DNA of 64,000 nt from Tritonibacter litoralis (GTDB lineage Bacteria; Pseudomonadota; Alphaproteobacteria; Rhodobacterales; Rhodobacteraceae): positions 62,001 through 126,000 of the forward strand of contig NZ_WIBF01000005.1 in the NCBI RefSeq assembly GCF_009496005.1, read 5' to 3'. The notes beneath the pieces were generated by a model that saw nothing but the letters and a program-made list of their open reading frames with translations, searched no databases and was not told the origin of the DNA. Each line of letters begins with the position of its first letter. The stretch's first letter is position 1. This document shows, in pieces, positions 48,788-56,534 of this stretch. The position numbers were made by a program, and so were the translations under genes.

Positions 48788-48889
48788 CCGTTCCTCCCGT
48801 TTATGGTCCTCTCCACAGCTTTCCGAAGGGTCGATACCGGACGGGAAGCTGCTGGCAGTATCAGGTTATGGGAGGTGTTATGGTATTGG

Positions 48890-48911
48890 CCAATGGTCGT
48901 ACGACCTTGTT
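48890..48911. promoter_or_regulatory. Palindromic operator upstream of the alcohol dehydrogenase gene
   Basis: A perfect core GGTCGTACGACC (48895-48906) extended imperfectly on both sides by CCAAT and TTGTT. It is 103 bp upstream of the dehydrogenase start. Half-sites of the form CAAGGTCG recur before the other PQQ-island genes. Confidence 0.6.
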
Positions 48912-48935
48912 AAGAGTTTGATTTAAAATGATTTG

Positions 48936-48994
48936 TGTGAAGGTGGCTCAAGCCAAGAGACCTGCGTGGGGCCGCTGCCCCGCGCATTTTTTTT
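48936..48994 (+). ncRNA. Possible short plus-strand transcript ending at an orphan terminator
   Basis: A strong plus-strand terminator (arms GCGTGGGGC / GCCCCGCGC, then eight T at 48987-48994) has no coding gene upstream on that strand. A TAAAAT hexamer at 48924-48929 is 17 bp after the palindrome, a natural spacing for an activated promoter. The start near 48936 is a guess and the RNA would be only about 60 nt. Confidence 0.35.
48964..48994 (+). terminator. Plus-strand terminator without an upstream gene
   Basis: A nine-bp GC stem with a four-base loop and eight T. The minus direction lacks a T-run, so it does not look like the terminator of the Sel1-like gene. Confidence 0.8.
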
Positions 48995-49052
48995 AAGTGT
49001 GACTTTGCTGAAAAGGGCGGGACCTAATTGGTTTGAAGCCCCGGTGCCATGG

Positions 49053-49601
49053 TCAAAACAGTGGAGCGTATTTCCAATTGTCCGCGTCGGGCGTGACTTC
49101 ATCCAAATCATAGTCTGCGCCCTGCAGGCGGCGTGCGATATCCAGCCCTTGGCGGGCGGCCTGATCCACCAACGCGCGCCCCTGTGCCATGTCTTGGGTC
49201 ACACCGTGGCCGCGCATCAGATCCAGGCCATAGTTGAATTGCCCAACGGGATCCCCGGCCTCGGCCGCACGGCGGTCCCAGTCGGCGGCGGCATCCGGGT
49301 TGTAATCTCCGCCCAGACCGTTGTTGTCGAGCTGGCTCATCCAGGTCATGGCACCTGTGTATCCGGCCTCGGCGCAGGCCTCAAACAGGCGACGGGCCAG
49401 CGCGTGGCGGCCGGATTTGGTGACATAATAGCCGGTGGCGCAGGTGGTCATATCGGCGATGCCATTGTCGATATTGCGAAACACCCGGCCAAAGCCGCTG
49501 TCTTGGGGGTTGAGCGTTCCGCCCTCGTCGTCAACGGTAATGTCCTTGGCCGCCACGGGTGTGGCGCAGGCCAGGGCAATGCAGATCGTCAGATAACGCA
49601 T
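49053..49601 (-). CDS. Secreted Sel1-like repeat protein of the PQQ cluster
   Basis: A 182-residue exported protein with a signal peptide (MRYLTICIALACATPVAA). The mature part has Sel1/TPR-like helices (ALARRLFEACAEAGYTGAMTWMSQL, AADWDRRAAEAGDPVGQFNYGLDLMRG, GRALVDQAARQGL) suited to protein binding. I recall such genes next to PQQ dehydrogenases in Rhodobacteraceae, but no function is established. The start is ATG at 49601 after GGGAGGAG; a CTTTGGTCGCA element lies upstream (49658-49668). Confidence 0.85.
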   Translation of the reverse strand: MRYLTICIALACATPVAAKDITVDDEGGTLNPQDSGFGRVFRNIDNGIADMTTCATGYYVTKSGRHALARRLFEACAEAGYTGAMTWMSQLDNNGLGGDYNPDAAADWDRRAAEAGDPVGQFNYGLDLMRGHGVTQDMAQGRALVDQAARQGLDIARRLQGADYDLDEVTPDADNWKYAPLF

Positions 49602-49657
49602 GGTCTCCTCCCTTTTGCGAGACAGGATAGGCCGGTTGGCGCTTTCGGGCTCTGGGA

Positions 49658-49668
49658 CTTTGGTCGCA
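49658..49668. promoter_or_regulatory. CTTTGGTCG motif upstream of the Sel1-like gene
   Basis: CTTTGGTCGCA resembles the half-sites at the dehydrogenase and pqqA promoters. It lies 57 bp upstream of the start. Confidence 0.4.
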
Positions 49669-49680
49669 TAGGGCGGTGCG

Positions 49681-50472
49681 TCACCTTTTGTGTCGGGTCA
49701 GCCCATGGGACGGATCATAACCCCAAAGCGCCAGCGCCAGAAAAACCACACCGGCCAGCGCGCTCCAGCCCAATGCGGTCAGGTTCAGCTGGCCATAAAG
49801 GGCAAATCGGATCAGTTCGACCACATGGGTAAAGGGGTTCACCGCACAGATGTCATGTAACAGTTCCGAGCTTTCGGCCATTTTCCATAAGGGGTAGAGC
49901 GCGGAGGACAGGAAGAACATGGGAAAGATCACAAAGTTCATGACGCCTGCAAAATTCTCCAACTGGCGGATCAGAGAAGAGAGCGCCAGCCCCAGCGCGC
50001 CCAAAGTCAGCCCTGCGATAATAAGCGCGGGCAGCACCAGCACATAGCCCTGCCACGGCAGATGAATGCCGTAGATCGCGGCAATTGCCAGAAAGGCATA
50101 GACCTGAAGGCCGGAAATCACAGTGGCGGCGATCAAGCGGCACAAGAGCAGCCACCAGCGCGGCAAGGGGCTGGTGAGCAACAGCCGCATCGAGCCCATC
50201 TCGCGGTCATACACCAGAGACAGCGCGCTTTGCATGCCGTTGAACAGGATGATCATGCCACAAAGACCCGGCACAATGTAGATCTCATAGGTGATATAGG
50301 TCTGATAGGGTGGGGTGATCGACAGGCCCAGGGCGGCTCGAAATCCAGCGGCAAAGACAATCAGCCACACCAGCGGGCGCACAAGGGCTGCGATAAAGCG
50401 TTCGCGTTGGCGAATGAACCGCAGCGCCTCGCGTTGGATAATGGCGGCAAGGGCGATGAACGCGGTCCTCAT
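49681..50472 (-). CDS. ABC-2 type permease of the PQQ alcohol system (PedC-like)
   Basis: A 263-residue ABC-2 permease with six membrane segments; LRLLLTSPLPRWWLLLCRLIAATVISGLQVYAFLAI is the family core. It pairs with the ATPase gene upstream with a four-base ATGA overlap. In Pseudomonas putida the equivalent PedA1A2BC transporter is needed for growth at low lanthanide; the neighbouring PQQ dehydrogenase carries a lanthanide signature, which supports a similar role here. The transported substrate is not proven. Confidence 0.87.
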   Translation of the reverse strand: MRTAFIALAAIIQREALRFIRQRERFIAALVRPLVWLIVFAAGFRAALGLSITPPYQTYITYEIYIVPGLCGMIILFNGMQSALSLVYDREMGSMRLLLTSPLPRWWLLLCRLIAATVISGLQVYAFLAIAAIYGIHLPWQGYVLVLPALIIAGLTLGALGLALSSLIRQLENFAGVMNFVIFPMFFLSSALYPLWKMAESSELLHDICAVNPFTHVVELIRFALYGQLNLTALGWSALAGVVFLALALWGYDPSHGLTRHKR

Positions 50473-51200
50473 GTGGCGGCTCCGGTGCGCAAAAGGAAAT
50501 CATCGGCCAAGGGGCGGTCGCCGCGTACCGTGGCGCAGCTGTCATTGGCCAGGATCTGTCCCCGGTGCAGCACCACCAGCTGGTCGCTGTCCTGCACCTC
50601 ATCCGTCAAATGGGTGGCCCACAGGACGGTTTTGCCGGTCTGTTGCGCCAGATCATGCACATGATTGGTGATTGCGCGGCGGCTGGCCGCGTCCAGCCCC
50701 ACGGTGGGTTCATCCAGCAAAAGGACCGCCGGGTCATGGATCAGGGCGCGTGCAATCTCGGCCCGGCGGCGGTGGCCGCCGTTCAGGTCGCGGGCGCGTT
50801 CGTCGGCGCGTTCGGCCATGTCCAGACGTTCAAGCGCGGCTAGGATCCGGACCTCGGCCTGTGCGCCAGACAGGCCATGCAGCGCCGCGAAATAGCGCAG
50901 GTTGCGCCGGACGCTCAGATCCAGATCCAGGGTCGATTGCTGAAACACCACGCCGATTTGCGCCAGCGCCACACGTGGCTGGCGGGCCAGGTCAGCGCCC
51001 GCCACGGTGATCTGCCCCTGGCGCGTGGTGAACAGCCGGGTCAACAGGGCAAACAGCGTCGATTTCCCCGCGCCGTTTGGCCCCAGAAGCGCGCAGAACT
51101 GACCTGGCTTTACCTCAAACGAGACACCGTTGAGCGCGGTTTTTGCCCCATAGGAAAAGCTGACGTCGGTGATCTTCAGACCGCCCATATGCCGGATCAC
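50469..51200 (-). CDS. ABC ATPase of the PQQ alcohol system (PedB-like)
   Basis: A 243-residue ATPase with Walker A GPNGAGKST, a Q-loop VVFQQSTLDLDLSV, a degenerate signature LNGGHRRRAEIAR in place of LSGGQ, Walker B VLLLDEPTVGLD and the switch His ATHLTDE. The modified signature (NGGHRRR) is the variant I expect in the PQQ_ABC_ATP group. The start is GTG at 51200, overlapping the previous stop; ATG at 51188 is the alternative. It acts with the downstream permease. Confidence 0.88.
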   Translation of the reverse strand: MIRHMGGLKITDVSFSYGAKTALNGVSFEVKPGQFCALLGPNGAGKSTLFALLTRLFTTRQGQITVAGADLARQPRVALAQIGVVFQQSTLDLDLSVRRNLRYFAALHGLSGAQAEVRILAALERLDMAERADERARDLNGGHRRRAEIARALIHDPAVLLLDEPTVGLDAASRRAITNHVHDLAQQTGKTVLWATHLTDEVQDSDQLVVLHRGQILANDSCATVRGDRPLADDFLLRTGAAT

Positions 51201-51652
51201 TGGATGGTGATTTCAAGGCGTTGGGTGTCGCCCGTGCTGCCCGGAACTTTGAGGTAATAGCTGCCGGGTTTGATTGCGATAAAGCCGATTTCCATCTCGC
51301 CGGCCTCGTCAAATTCGATGCTGTCCAGGCCAAGGGGGCGGATTTCCAGCCCTTCGACGACAATTTCGTCCACCCAGATGGCGCGGAAAAACTCGGACCC
51401 GATCAGTGCGAGTTCCTGGCTGCCGTCGCCTTGGATTTCGAACTCATAGTACGTCCCGGATTCCAGCGTCCAGGGCGCATCTGACAATGGCATGCCAGCG
51501 GACAGGATGACGGGTGGCAGGTCTTCTTTGTTCTTGGCGGACAAGAGCCCCGCCAGGCCAAAGCCGTTGTCATCATCGTCATTGTCTGCCCAGGCATGGG
51601 TTCCGGTCAGGGCGACGCAGGTTGCAGCGGCATAAATCAATGCACGTTTCAT
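51197..51652 (-). CDS. Secreted acidic protein of the PQQ/ABC cluster (151 aa)
   Basis: A 151-residue exported protein with a signal peptide ending near AWA (about 22). The mature N-terminus is strikingly acidic: DNDDDDN, then a glycine-rich linker. The remaining domain is rich in Glu, Asp and Tyr (YEFEIQGDGSQELALIG, EFDEAGEMEIGF) and reads as a beta-sandwich-like periplasmic fold. I do not recognise a family. The acidic cluster could bind Ca2+ or lanthanide. It is translationally coupled to the ATPase gene. The start is ATG at 51652 after GGAGGA. Confidence 0.8.
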   Translation of the reverse strand: MKRALIYAAATCVALTGTHAWADNDDDDNGFGLAGLLSAKNKEDLPPVILSAGMPLSDAPWTLESGTYYEFEIQGDGSQELALIGSEFFRAIWVDEIVVEGLEIRPLGLDSIEFDEAGEMEIGFIAIKPGSYYLKVPGSTGDTQRLEITIQ

Positions 51653-51693
51653 TGGGGGTCCTCCTCGTTTGATTTTATTCTAATGCGTGTCGG

Positions 51694-51766
51694 GGGCGCA
51701 TGGCTGCGCTCAGGCTTGCTTTAAGGGCGCATGGCTACGCCGAGGCTTGTTTTAGGGGCGCATGGC
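51694..51766. repeat. Three copies of a 31-bp direct repeat at the 3' end of the beta-propeller gene
   Basis: GGGCGCATGGC begins at 51694, 51725 and 51756, an exact 31-bp period, each copy followed by a diverged GAGGCTTG-type segment. On the minus strand the first copy encodes the last residues (A-M-R-P and stop) of the gene, and the other two lie downstream in the intergenic gap. Confidence 0.75.
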
Positions 51767-52717
51767 CGCACCCCAGGGAAACCGGCCAACCTTGATGGTT
51801 TTGATGGGGGTACGTTTGGCCACATCGATTACGGTGACATCGCCAGACACTCCATTGGTGGTGAAAAGCTTTGATTTGTCAGGCGAAAACGCCATGTGCC
51901 AGACCCGGCGGCCCACCAGAATGTAATCTTCGACCTCATAGGTTTCGGCATTCACAACAGCCACGTGGTTTGAGGGGCCAAGCGCCACAAAGGCGGTTTT
52001 CTCATCCTCTGTGAACTCAAACCCCACCGGTTGGACGCGGTCGGGGTGGACGCCTTTGACCTCAAAATTGATCTTGCCCTTCTCAGACTGGCTGGCCACG
52101 TCAAAGATCGAGACGGTGCCGCCGATCTCGGCGCTGACCCAGAGTTCGCGGCCTGCTTGGGCAAATTCCGCGTGACGCGGGCGGCTGTCGACCAGCGTAT
52201 TGGCAAAAAGCTCTTGGGTTTCGGTGTCGATCCAATGGGCCATATTGGTGGTTTCGGATGTGGTGATTGCGATCTTGCCATCGGGAGAGACGGCCATGCC
52301 CTCGGGTTCAATCCCCACATCAATCTGGGCCACCACCTTGCGGGTTTGCGTATCCACCACTGTGGTGATCGCGTCATCTTCGTTTGCGATATAAAGGTGG
52401 CGGTCATCGGGGTGCAGAACAAATTGCTCCGGGTCTTCGCCCGACGGCAGATCAAACAGGATTTCGCCTGTGTCGGGATCCATCACCTGCACCGTGTCGC
52501 TGTCAGAGGCGCAGATATAGACGCGGCTGAAATCCTTGGAGAAGGTGATGCCACGTGGGCGTTCACCGGTTTCAATCGTGCGCGTCACCTCAAGCGTGTC
52601 GACGTCGATCACAGAGATGGTGTCGTCTTTTTCATTGGTGACCCAAATCTCGGCCGATTGGGCCAGGGTCGCCAATGGGATCAGGGTTGAGGCGAGGAAT
52701 AGGGATTTAAGCGTCAT
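51752..52717 (-). CDS. YVTN beta-propeller protein of the PQQ/ABC system (PedA2-like)
   Basis: A 321-residue exported protein with a signal peptide (about 1-21) and about seven WD/YVTN-type blades (IWVTNEKDDTISVIDVDTLEVTRTI, YIANEDDAITTVVDTQTRKVV and similar). The organisation is that of the PQQ_ABC_repeats protein found with this transporter. It probably acts in the periplasm as an accessory or binding component. It overlaps the binding-protein gene by four bases. The 3' end carries a 31-bp tandem repeat. Confidence 0.85.
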   Translation of the reverse strand: MTLKSLFLASTLIPLATLAQSAEIWVTNEKDDTISVIDVDTLEVTRTIETGERPRGITFSKDFSRVYICASDSDTVQVMDPDTGEILFDLPSGEDPEQFVLHPDDRHLYIANEDDAITTVVDTQTRKVVAQIDVGIEPEGMAVSPDGKIAITTSETTNMAHWIDTETQELFANTLVDSRPRHAEFAQAGRELWVSAEIGGTVSIFDVASQSEKGKINFEVKGVHPDRVQPVGFEFTEDEKTAFVALGPSNHVAVVNAETYEVEDYILVGRRVWHMAFSPDKSKLFTTNGVSGDVTVIDVAKRTPIKTIKVGRFPWGAAMRP

Positions 52718-53880
52718 TGGAAGGCCTCACATGTGGTTTCGGGTTGATCAAAGCCAAGGGTGTCCATTTCGCTGTGCTGGTGCAGATAGCCGGGCAAGGG
52801 GGCCTGGGTGACCACAGCGCGGGGGGTGACCAGCGGGATGGGCTGGCGCAATTGTCCATTCCAGGAACGATAGCTGAGGGGGCGGCCTTTGAAACCTGCG
52901 AGTTCGAACGCATCCGACAGGATAAAGTCGCGCAAGGTCTGGGCGTCCGCACTTCCGGTGCGAGTCACGGCTTCGCCGATGCTGCGCACGGCAGCCCAGG
53001 CCGCATAATCGCGGGATTGCATGTCGCGGGCATGTTCGTCGAGAAACCGTCCCTGAAGCTGGGCTGCGCCCCATTGTTCCACCACCGGGCTCCAGGTTTT
53101 GGGCATCAAACCGGCCGAACCTGCCACGGGGCGGGGGTGCCAGGTGTTAAACGGGATATAGCGGGCAAAATCATCAGCCTCATCCGCAACCAGCAGCAGG
53201 TCGTAATCGCCAAGGCTTTGGGTCAACAGCGGCACCTCTTGGGCGGCGTTGCGGCGCATGTCAGCGTCGATGTCCCAGGTGAGCTTGGTGTCGATCTTCA
53301 GGCCGAATTTGGCGGCGCTGTTTTCCAGGGCGGCGGCAAACCGTTGGTCCGCGGGACGCGGTCCCATCACCATCGCCAGGTCTTCCCAGCGTTTACTGCG
53401 TGCAAATTGCATCACAGCATCGGCGCGCATGGCGTCGCTGGGGATCGTATGCAAAAGGTTGGCGCGGCAGTCGGCATTGCGCAGATCTGCATCCGGGGCG
53501 CTGGCATTAAACAACAGCGCCGTTTGCGCTGCGGGCAGGTCCGCGACGGCGCGCGCAGTTGCGGCGGGCATGTCCAGAACCACAAGCTGTGAGGTCATGA
53601 GCGCCGTGGTCACCGCAGCTAGGGCATCGCCGTCTTCCGGCACCTCAACCAGGTTCAGTTTGTAATTGTGGCCAAGGAATTTTCCGGTGGTCAGATTGTC
53701 CAAAAGCGCGAGTTGCGCGCCTGCCGTCCCCAGGTCGTCAGGGCGGGGATCAAGGTTCGACAACGTTGCCAGAGGAGCCTGCTTTTGCCGAACATATGTA
53801 ACGGGCACATCTATTGGTGCGCTGTGCGCCAACAGCGGCTGCACCGCTAGAAATAGCGTTGTACAGAAACGTCTTAGCAT
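52714..53880 (-). CDS. ABC substrate-binding protein of the PQQ alcohol system (PedA1-like)
   Basis: A 388-residue periplasmic protein with a signal peptide (MLRRFCTTLFLAVQPLLAHS). It is a type I periplasmic-binding fold related to branched-chain/urea-type receptors (LVVLDMPAATARAVADLP, LLLVADEADDFARYIPF). The group is the PQQ_ABC_bind type. The start is ATG at 53880 with GGAGGAAG; the frame continues much further upstream without support. It is divergent from the pedF cytochrome gene with a motif-rich gap. Confidence 0.87.
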   Translation of the reverse strand: MLRRFCTTLFLAVQPLLAHSAPIDVPVTYVRQKQAPLATLSNLDPRPDDLGTAGAQLALLDNLTTGKFLGHNYKLNLVEVPEDGDALAAVTTALMTSQLVVLDMPAATARAVADLPAAQTALLFNASAPDADLRNADCRANLLHTIPSDAMRADAVMQFARSKRWEDLAMVMGPRPADQRFAAALENSAAKFGLKIDTKLTWDIDADMRRNAAQEVPLLTQSLGDYDLLLVADEADDFARYIPFNTWHPRPVAGSAGLMPKTWSPVVEQWGAAQLQGRFLDEHARDMQSRDYAAWAAVRSIGEAVTRTGSADAQTLRDFILSDAFELAGFKGRPLSYRSWNGQLRQPIPLVTPRAVVTQAPLPGYLHQHSEMDTLGFDQPETTCEAFQ

Positions 53881-53935
53881 TGAACTTCCTCCCACTGGGA
53901 AGGGTAAGTCGGGGGGCGGTCTGGCGGATATAGGA

Positions 53936-53975
53936 CCAAGGTCGAACTTTGCGCGCGCCTTAAACCAAGGTCGAA
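53936..53975. promoter_or_regulatory. Direct repeat CCAAGGTCGAA in the divergent pedF/binding-protein promoter
   Basis: CCAAGGTCGAA at 53936-53946 and 53965-53975, exact copies 29 bp apart. CCCAAGGGTCGG at 53979-53990 is a third weaker copy. The sites lie 56-100 bp from both divergent starts. Confidence 0.6.
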
Positions 53976-54035
53976 TATCCCAAGGGTCGGAGGCTGGTCT
54001 ATGACCGAAGTTGACGCTCGTAAGGGAGGTAAAAA

Positions 54036-54716
54036 ATGAAACTGAAACGCGCGATTTCTGCTTCGCTTTTCTGTGTGGCCCCGGCTTTGGTGCTGGCCCA
54101 TGGTGATGTGGCCCCACAGCCGATGAACACCGATGCTTTGCCCGATGTTGGGGAAGAATGGCTGATCGAAAACCCCTATCGTGACCAGGGCGAAGAGGTC
54201 TGGCAGGCTGCGATTGATATTGGTGACAGTGGCTACAACCAGAACTGCGCCCGTTGCCATGGGTTGGGTGTGGTCTCGGGTGGATTGGCGCCGGACCTGC
54301 GCTATCTTGAGGCCGAGGAATACGGGGATGAGTGGTACATGGAGCGCTTCCGCACCGGGTATACGCAAAACGGGATCACCAAAATGCCGGCCTTTGGCGA
54401 TTTGCTGGGCCAAAAGGCTGCGTGGGCGATCCGCACCTATATTGAAACCCGCCCCGATGATGGTGCGCTGGATGAGGCGACGCCACGTTTGAAAGAGATC
54501 CGGGATACTTTGGAAGGCATGGCCAGCGCAGGTTCTGGTGATGTGACCGAACTGCAGGCCGAGCTGGCAGGTATTGCCGAAGCGGTCGAGACCGGATCGG
54601 GTGCACCGATTGCGGACAGTGTGGCCCTGCGCGCGGCAAACTTGTTGGTTGGGGATGCGCCGAATTATGGCAAGGCGGCTGAAGTTCTGACCATCGGCCT
54701 GTCCGCGGCCCATTAA
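54036..54716 (+). CDS. pedF: Cytochrome c-550 PedF
   Basis: A 226-residue periplasmic c-type cytochrome with a signal peptide ending about AHG (residue 22). The heme motif CARCH follows a YNQNCARCHGLG core, and the Met ligand is likely in GITKMPAFGD. A helical C-terminal extension (TELQAELAGIAEAVETGSGAPIADSVALR) is a feature of PedF. It accepts electrons from PQQ dehydrogenases. The ATG follows AGGGAGG. It is divergent from the ABC genes and precedes a MoxJ-like gene. Confidence 0.93.
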   Translation: MKLKRAISASLFCVAPALVLAHGDVAPQPMNTDALPDVGEEWLIENPYRDQGEEVWQAAIDIGDSGYNQNCARCHGLGVVSGGLAPDLRYLEAEEYGDEWYMERFRTGYTQNGITKMPAFGDLLGQKAAWAIRTYIETRPDDGALDEATPRLKEIRDTLEGMASAGSGDVTELQAELAGIAEAVETGSGAPIADSVALRAANLLVGDAPNYGKAAEVLTIGLSAAH

Positions 54717-54755
54717 CCCGGACAACGCAGCAAAGCAGATAAAAGGAGGACGGCT

Positions 54756-55649
54756 TTGGGGAATAAATGGATGTACGCTCTATGCGTGATCGCTGCGACG
54801 GCCGGGTCCGCTTGGGCGCGCTGTGCGGATTATGTTCCCCAAGCCAAACCGCAAAATGCCTCGCGTGATATTGTGGGGCAGGATCTGGATCGGATCCAGG
54901 AACGCGGATTTATGACCTTTGCCGCTTATGAGAATTTCCCCCCCTGGTCCTGGGAAGAGGGGGGGAAGGCCAAAGGGGTTGATATTGAGATCGGCAAGCT
55001 GATTGCCGAGGCGCTGGGCGTCAGCGCGCGGTTCACCCTGGTCGCCGCCGGAGAGGATCTGGCCACGGATCTGCGCAATTGGGTCTGGAAAGGTCCAATT
55101 GTCGGCGGGCAGGTGGCCAATGTGATGCTGCATGTACCCTATGACAGCGAATTTGCCTGCAGGGTCGAACAGGTGGTGTTCACCGGGCAATATCACGTGG
55201 AAGAGGTGGCGATTGCTTATCGCACGCAGGCCTATCCCGAAGATCCCCCCATTCCCGCCTATTTCCGGTTTGACACTGTTGGGGTCGAAAATGACTCGAT
55301 CGCGGATTTCTACCTGTCAGCGTTTCCCGGTGGGCAGCTGTCGCATAATGTGACGCGCTATTCCGAGATGGCAGAGGCAATGGCGGGATTGGCCGCTGGA
55401 GAGACTATGGCCGCCATGGGGCCGCTGGCGCAGCTGGAATATGGTCTGACCGATGAGCTGGACGTGCACACGCCGCCCTTGCCAGGGTTTGCCGTTGGCA
55501 ATTGGACTGTGGGGGTTGGGGTGCACTTTGCCTATCGCCCCTTGGCCTATGCGGTGGAGGATGCGATTTATGCGGGTCTTCAGGACGGGCGCATCGCGCA
55601 GATCTTTGCCGATTTTGGTCTCTCTCACCGCGTGCCGGAGCTACGCTGA
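54756..55649 (+). CDS. MoxJ-like periplasmic binding protein of quinoprotein dehydrogenase
   Basis: A 297-residue exported protein of the periplasmic solute-binding type 3 fold, with signal peptide 1-21. ERGFMTFAAYENFPPWSWEEGGKAKGVDIEIGKLIAEAL is the core. MoxJ/XoxJ-like proteins near lanthanide PQQ dehydrogenases are thought to help the enzyme rather than to import. The start is TTG at 54756 with GGAGG seven bases upstream; ATG codons later in frame are less well placed. The end overlaps the converging ApbE gene by nine bases. Confidence 0.85.
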   Translation: MGNKWMYALCVIAATAGSAWARCADYVPQAKPQNASRDIVGQDLDRIQERGFMTFAAYENFPPWSWEEGGKAKGVDIEIGKLIAEALGVSARFTLVAAGEDLATDLRNWVWKGPIVGGQVANVMLHVPYDSEFACRVEQVVFTGQYHVEEVAIAYRTQAYPEDPPIPAYFRFDTVGVENDSIADFYLSAFPGGQLSHNVTRYSEMAEAMAGLAAGETMAAMGPLAQLEYGLTDELDVHTPPLPGFAVGNWTVGVGVHFAYRPLAYAVEDAIYAGLQDGRIAQIFADFGLSHRVPELR

Positions 55650-56534
55650 GGGCGTCAATCGTTGCAGTGCGCCGGTCTCGGAGACCAAGAGCACCGATGT
55701 CACGCCCGGCATGGCGCGGCAGGCGGTGCGTATCTCATCCTGTGACATCAGACAAAAGGCGGTAGAGGCCGCATCCGCAAGACCTGCGTCCTGTGCGGTG
55801 ACCGACACTGTCGCCCATTTTGGGAGCTGACCGTTGGGGCCCAGAATATGGCTGTGATCGCGTCCCAGCGGCAGGGCTGCTGGGCTGGAGGTGGCGATGG
55901 CCGCGTTTTGCAGTGTTTCGACCGCCACCTGTCCAAACCGGGCATCTACCACCCCCAAGTTGAACGGCCCGCCAAGGGCTGCAAATTCACCCAGATTGAT
56001 CAGACAGTGATCCAGCCCCATGGCGCGCCAGCGATCCCGCAGCACATCTGTCAGCACCCCTTGGGCGATGCCGTTCAAGGTCAGGGCCTGACCTGGCTCC
56101 AAGGTGATATGTTCTGCGCTCCAGCGGATGCGATGCCAGCCGAGGGCGGCCTGTGCGGCGGTGAGATTAGCGCCCTGTGCCAGCGCCTGCCACAGGGGTT
56201 GTACGGTTGGGTCAAAGCAGCCATCTGTCGCGCCATGGACGTGGTCCGCGATGTCCAACATATGCAGGAACAGCGGGTCGGGTTGGTGCAGCTGTGTGGT
56301 TCTGTTCAACCGGGTCAAATCGGACTGTGGATTGTACAGGCTAAAGAGCGCCTCGCCCTCAGCCAGGGTTGATTTTGCCACCGAGATGGCAGCAGCCGCC
56401 TGATCGGGATCTGCATGGATGGTCAGCGTGACCTCTGCCCCCAGGGCAAAGCCATGCCACCGGGTTGGCGTGGCCCAGGCCGGGGTGGCCATGGATGCGG
56501 CGGACAGAGACAGGAAGCGGCGGCGTGAGATCAT
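55641..56534 (-). CDS. apbE: FAD:protein FMN transferase (ApbE family)
   Basis: A 297-residue protein with a Tat-type signal (MISRRRFLSLSAASMATPAWA). The core has SLYNPQSDLTRLN, GCFDPTVQPLW, LTLNGIAQG and a C-terminal TSVLLVSET segment, the ApbE fold. It transfers FMN from FAD onto Thr in a target protein. The neighbouring NosR-like protein contains a matching FMN site, and the two genes overlap by four bases, so that protein is the likely substrate. The start is ATG at 56534. Confidence 0.9.
   Translation of the reverse strand: MISRRRFLSLSAASMATPAWATPTRWHGFALGAEVTLTIHADPDQAAAAISVAKSTLAEGEALFSLYNPQSDLTRLNRTTQLHQPDPLFLHMLDIADHVHGATDGCFDPTVQPLWQALAQGANLTAAQAALGWHRIRWSAEHITLEPGQALTLNGIAQGVLTDVLRDRWRAMGLDHCLINLGEFAALGGPFNLGVVDARFGQVAVETLQNAAIATSSPAALPLGRDHSHILGPNGQLPKWATVSVTAQDAGLADAASTAFCLMSQDEIRTACRAMPGVTSVLLVSETGALQRLTPSA

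Larger units (their letters stand above)
48788..49052. other. Intergenic region upstream of the alcohol dehydrogenase gene
   Basis: 265 bp. It contains the dehydrogenase leader, a palindrome centred on 48900, a plus-strand TAAAAT hexamer at 48924-48929 and a plus-strand terminator at 48964-48994 with no plus-strand gene ahead of it. Confidence 0.6.
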
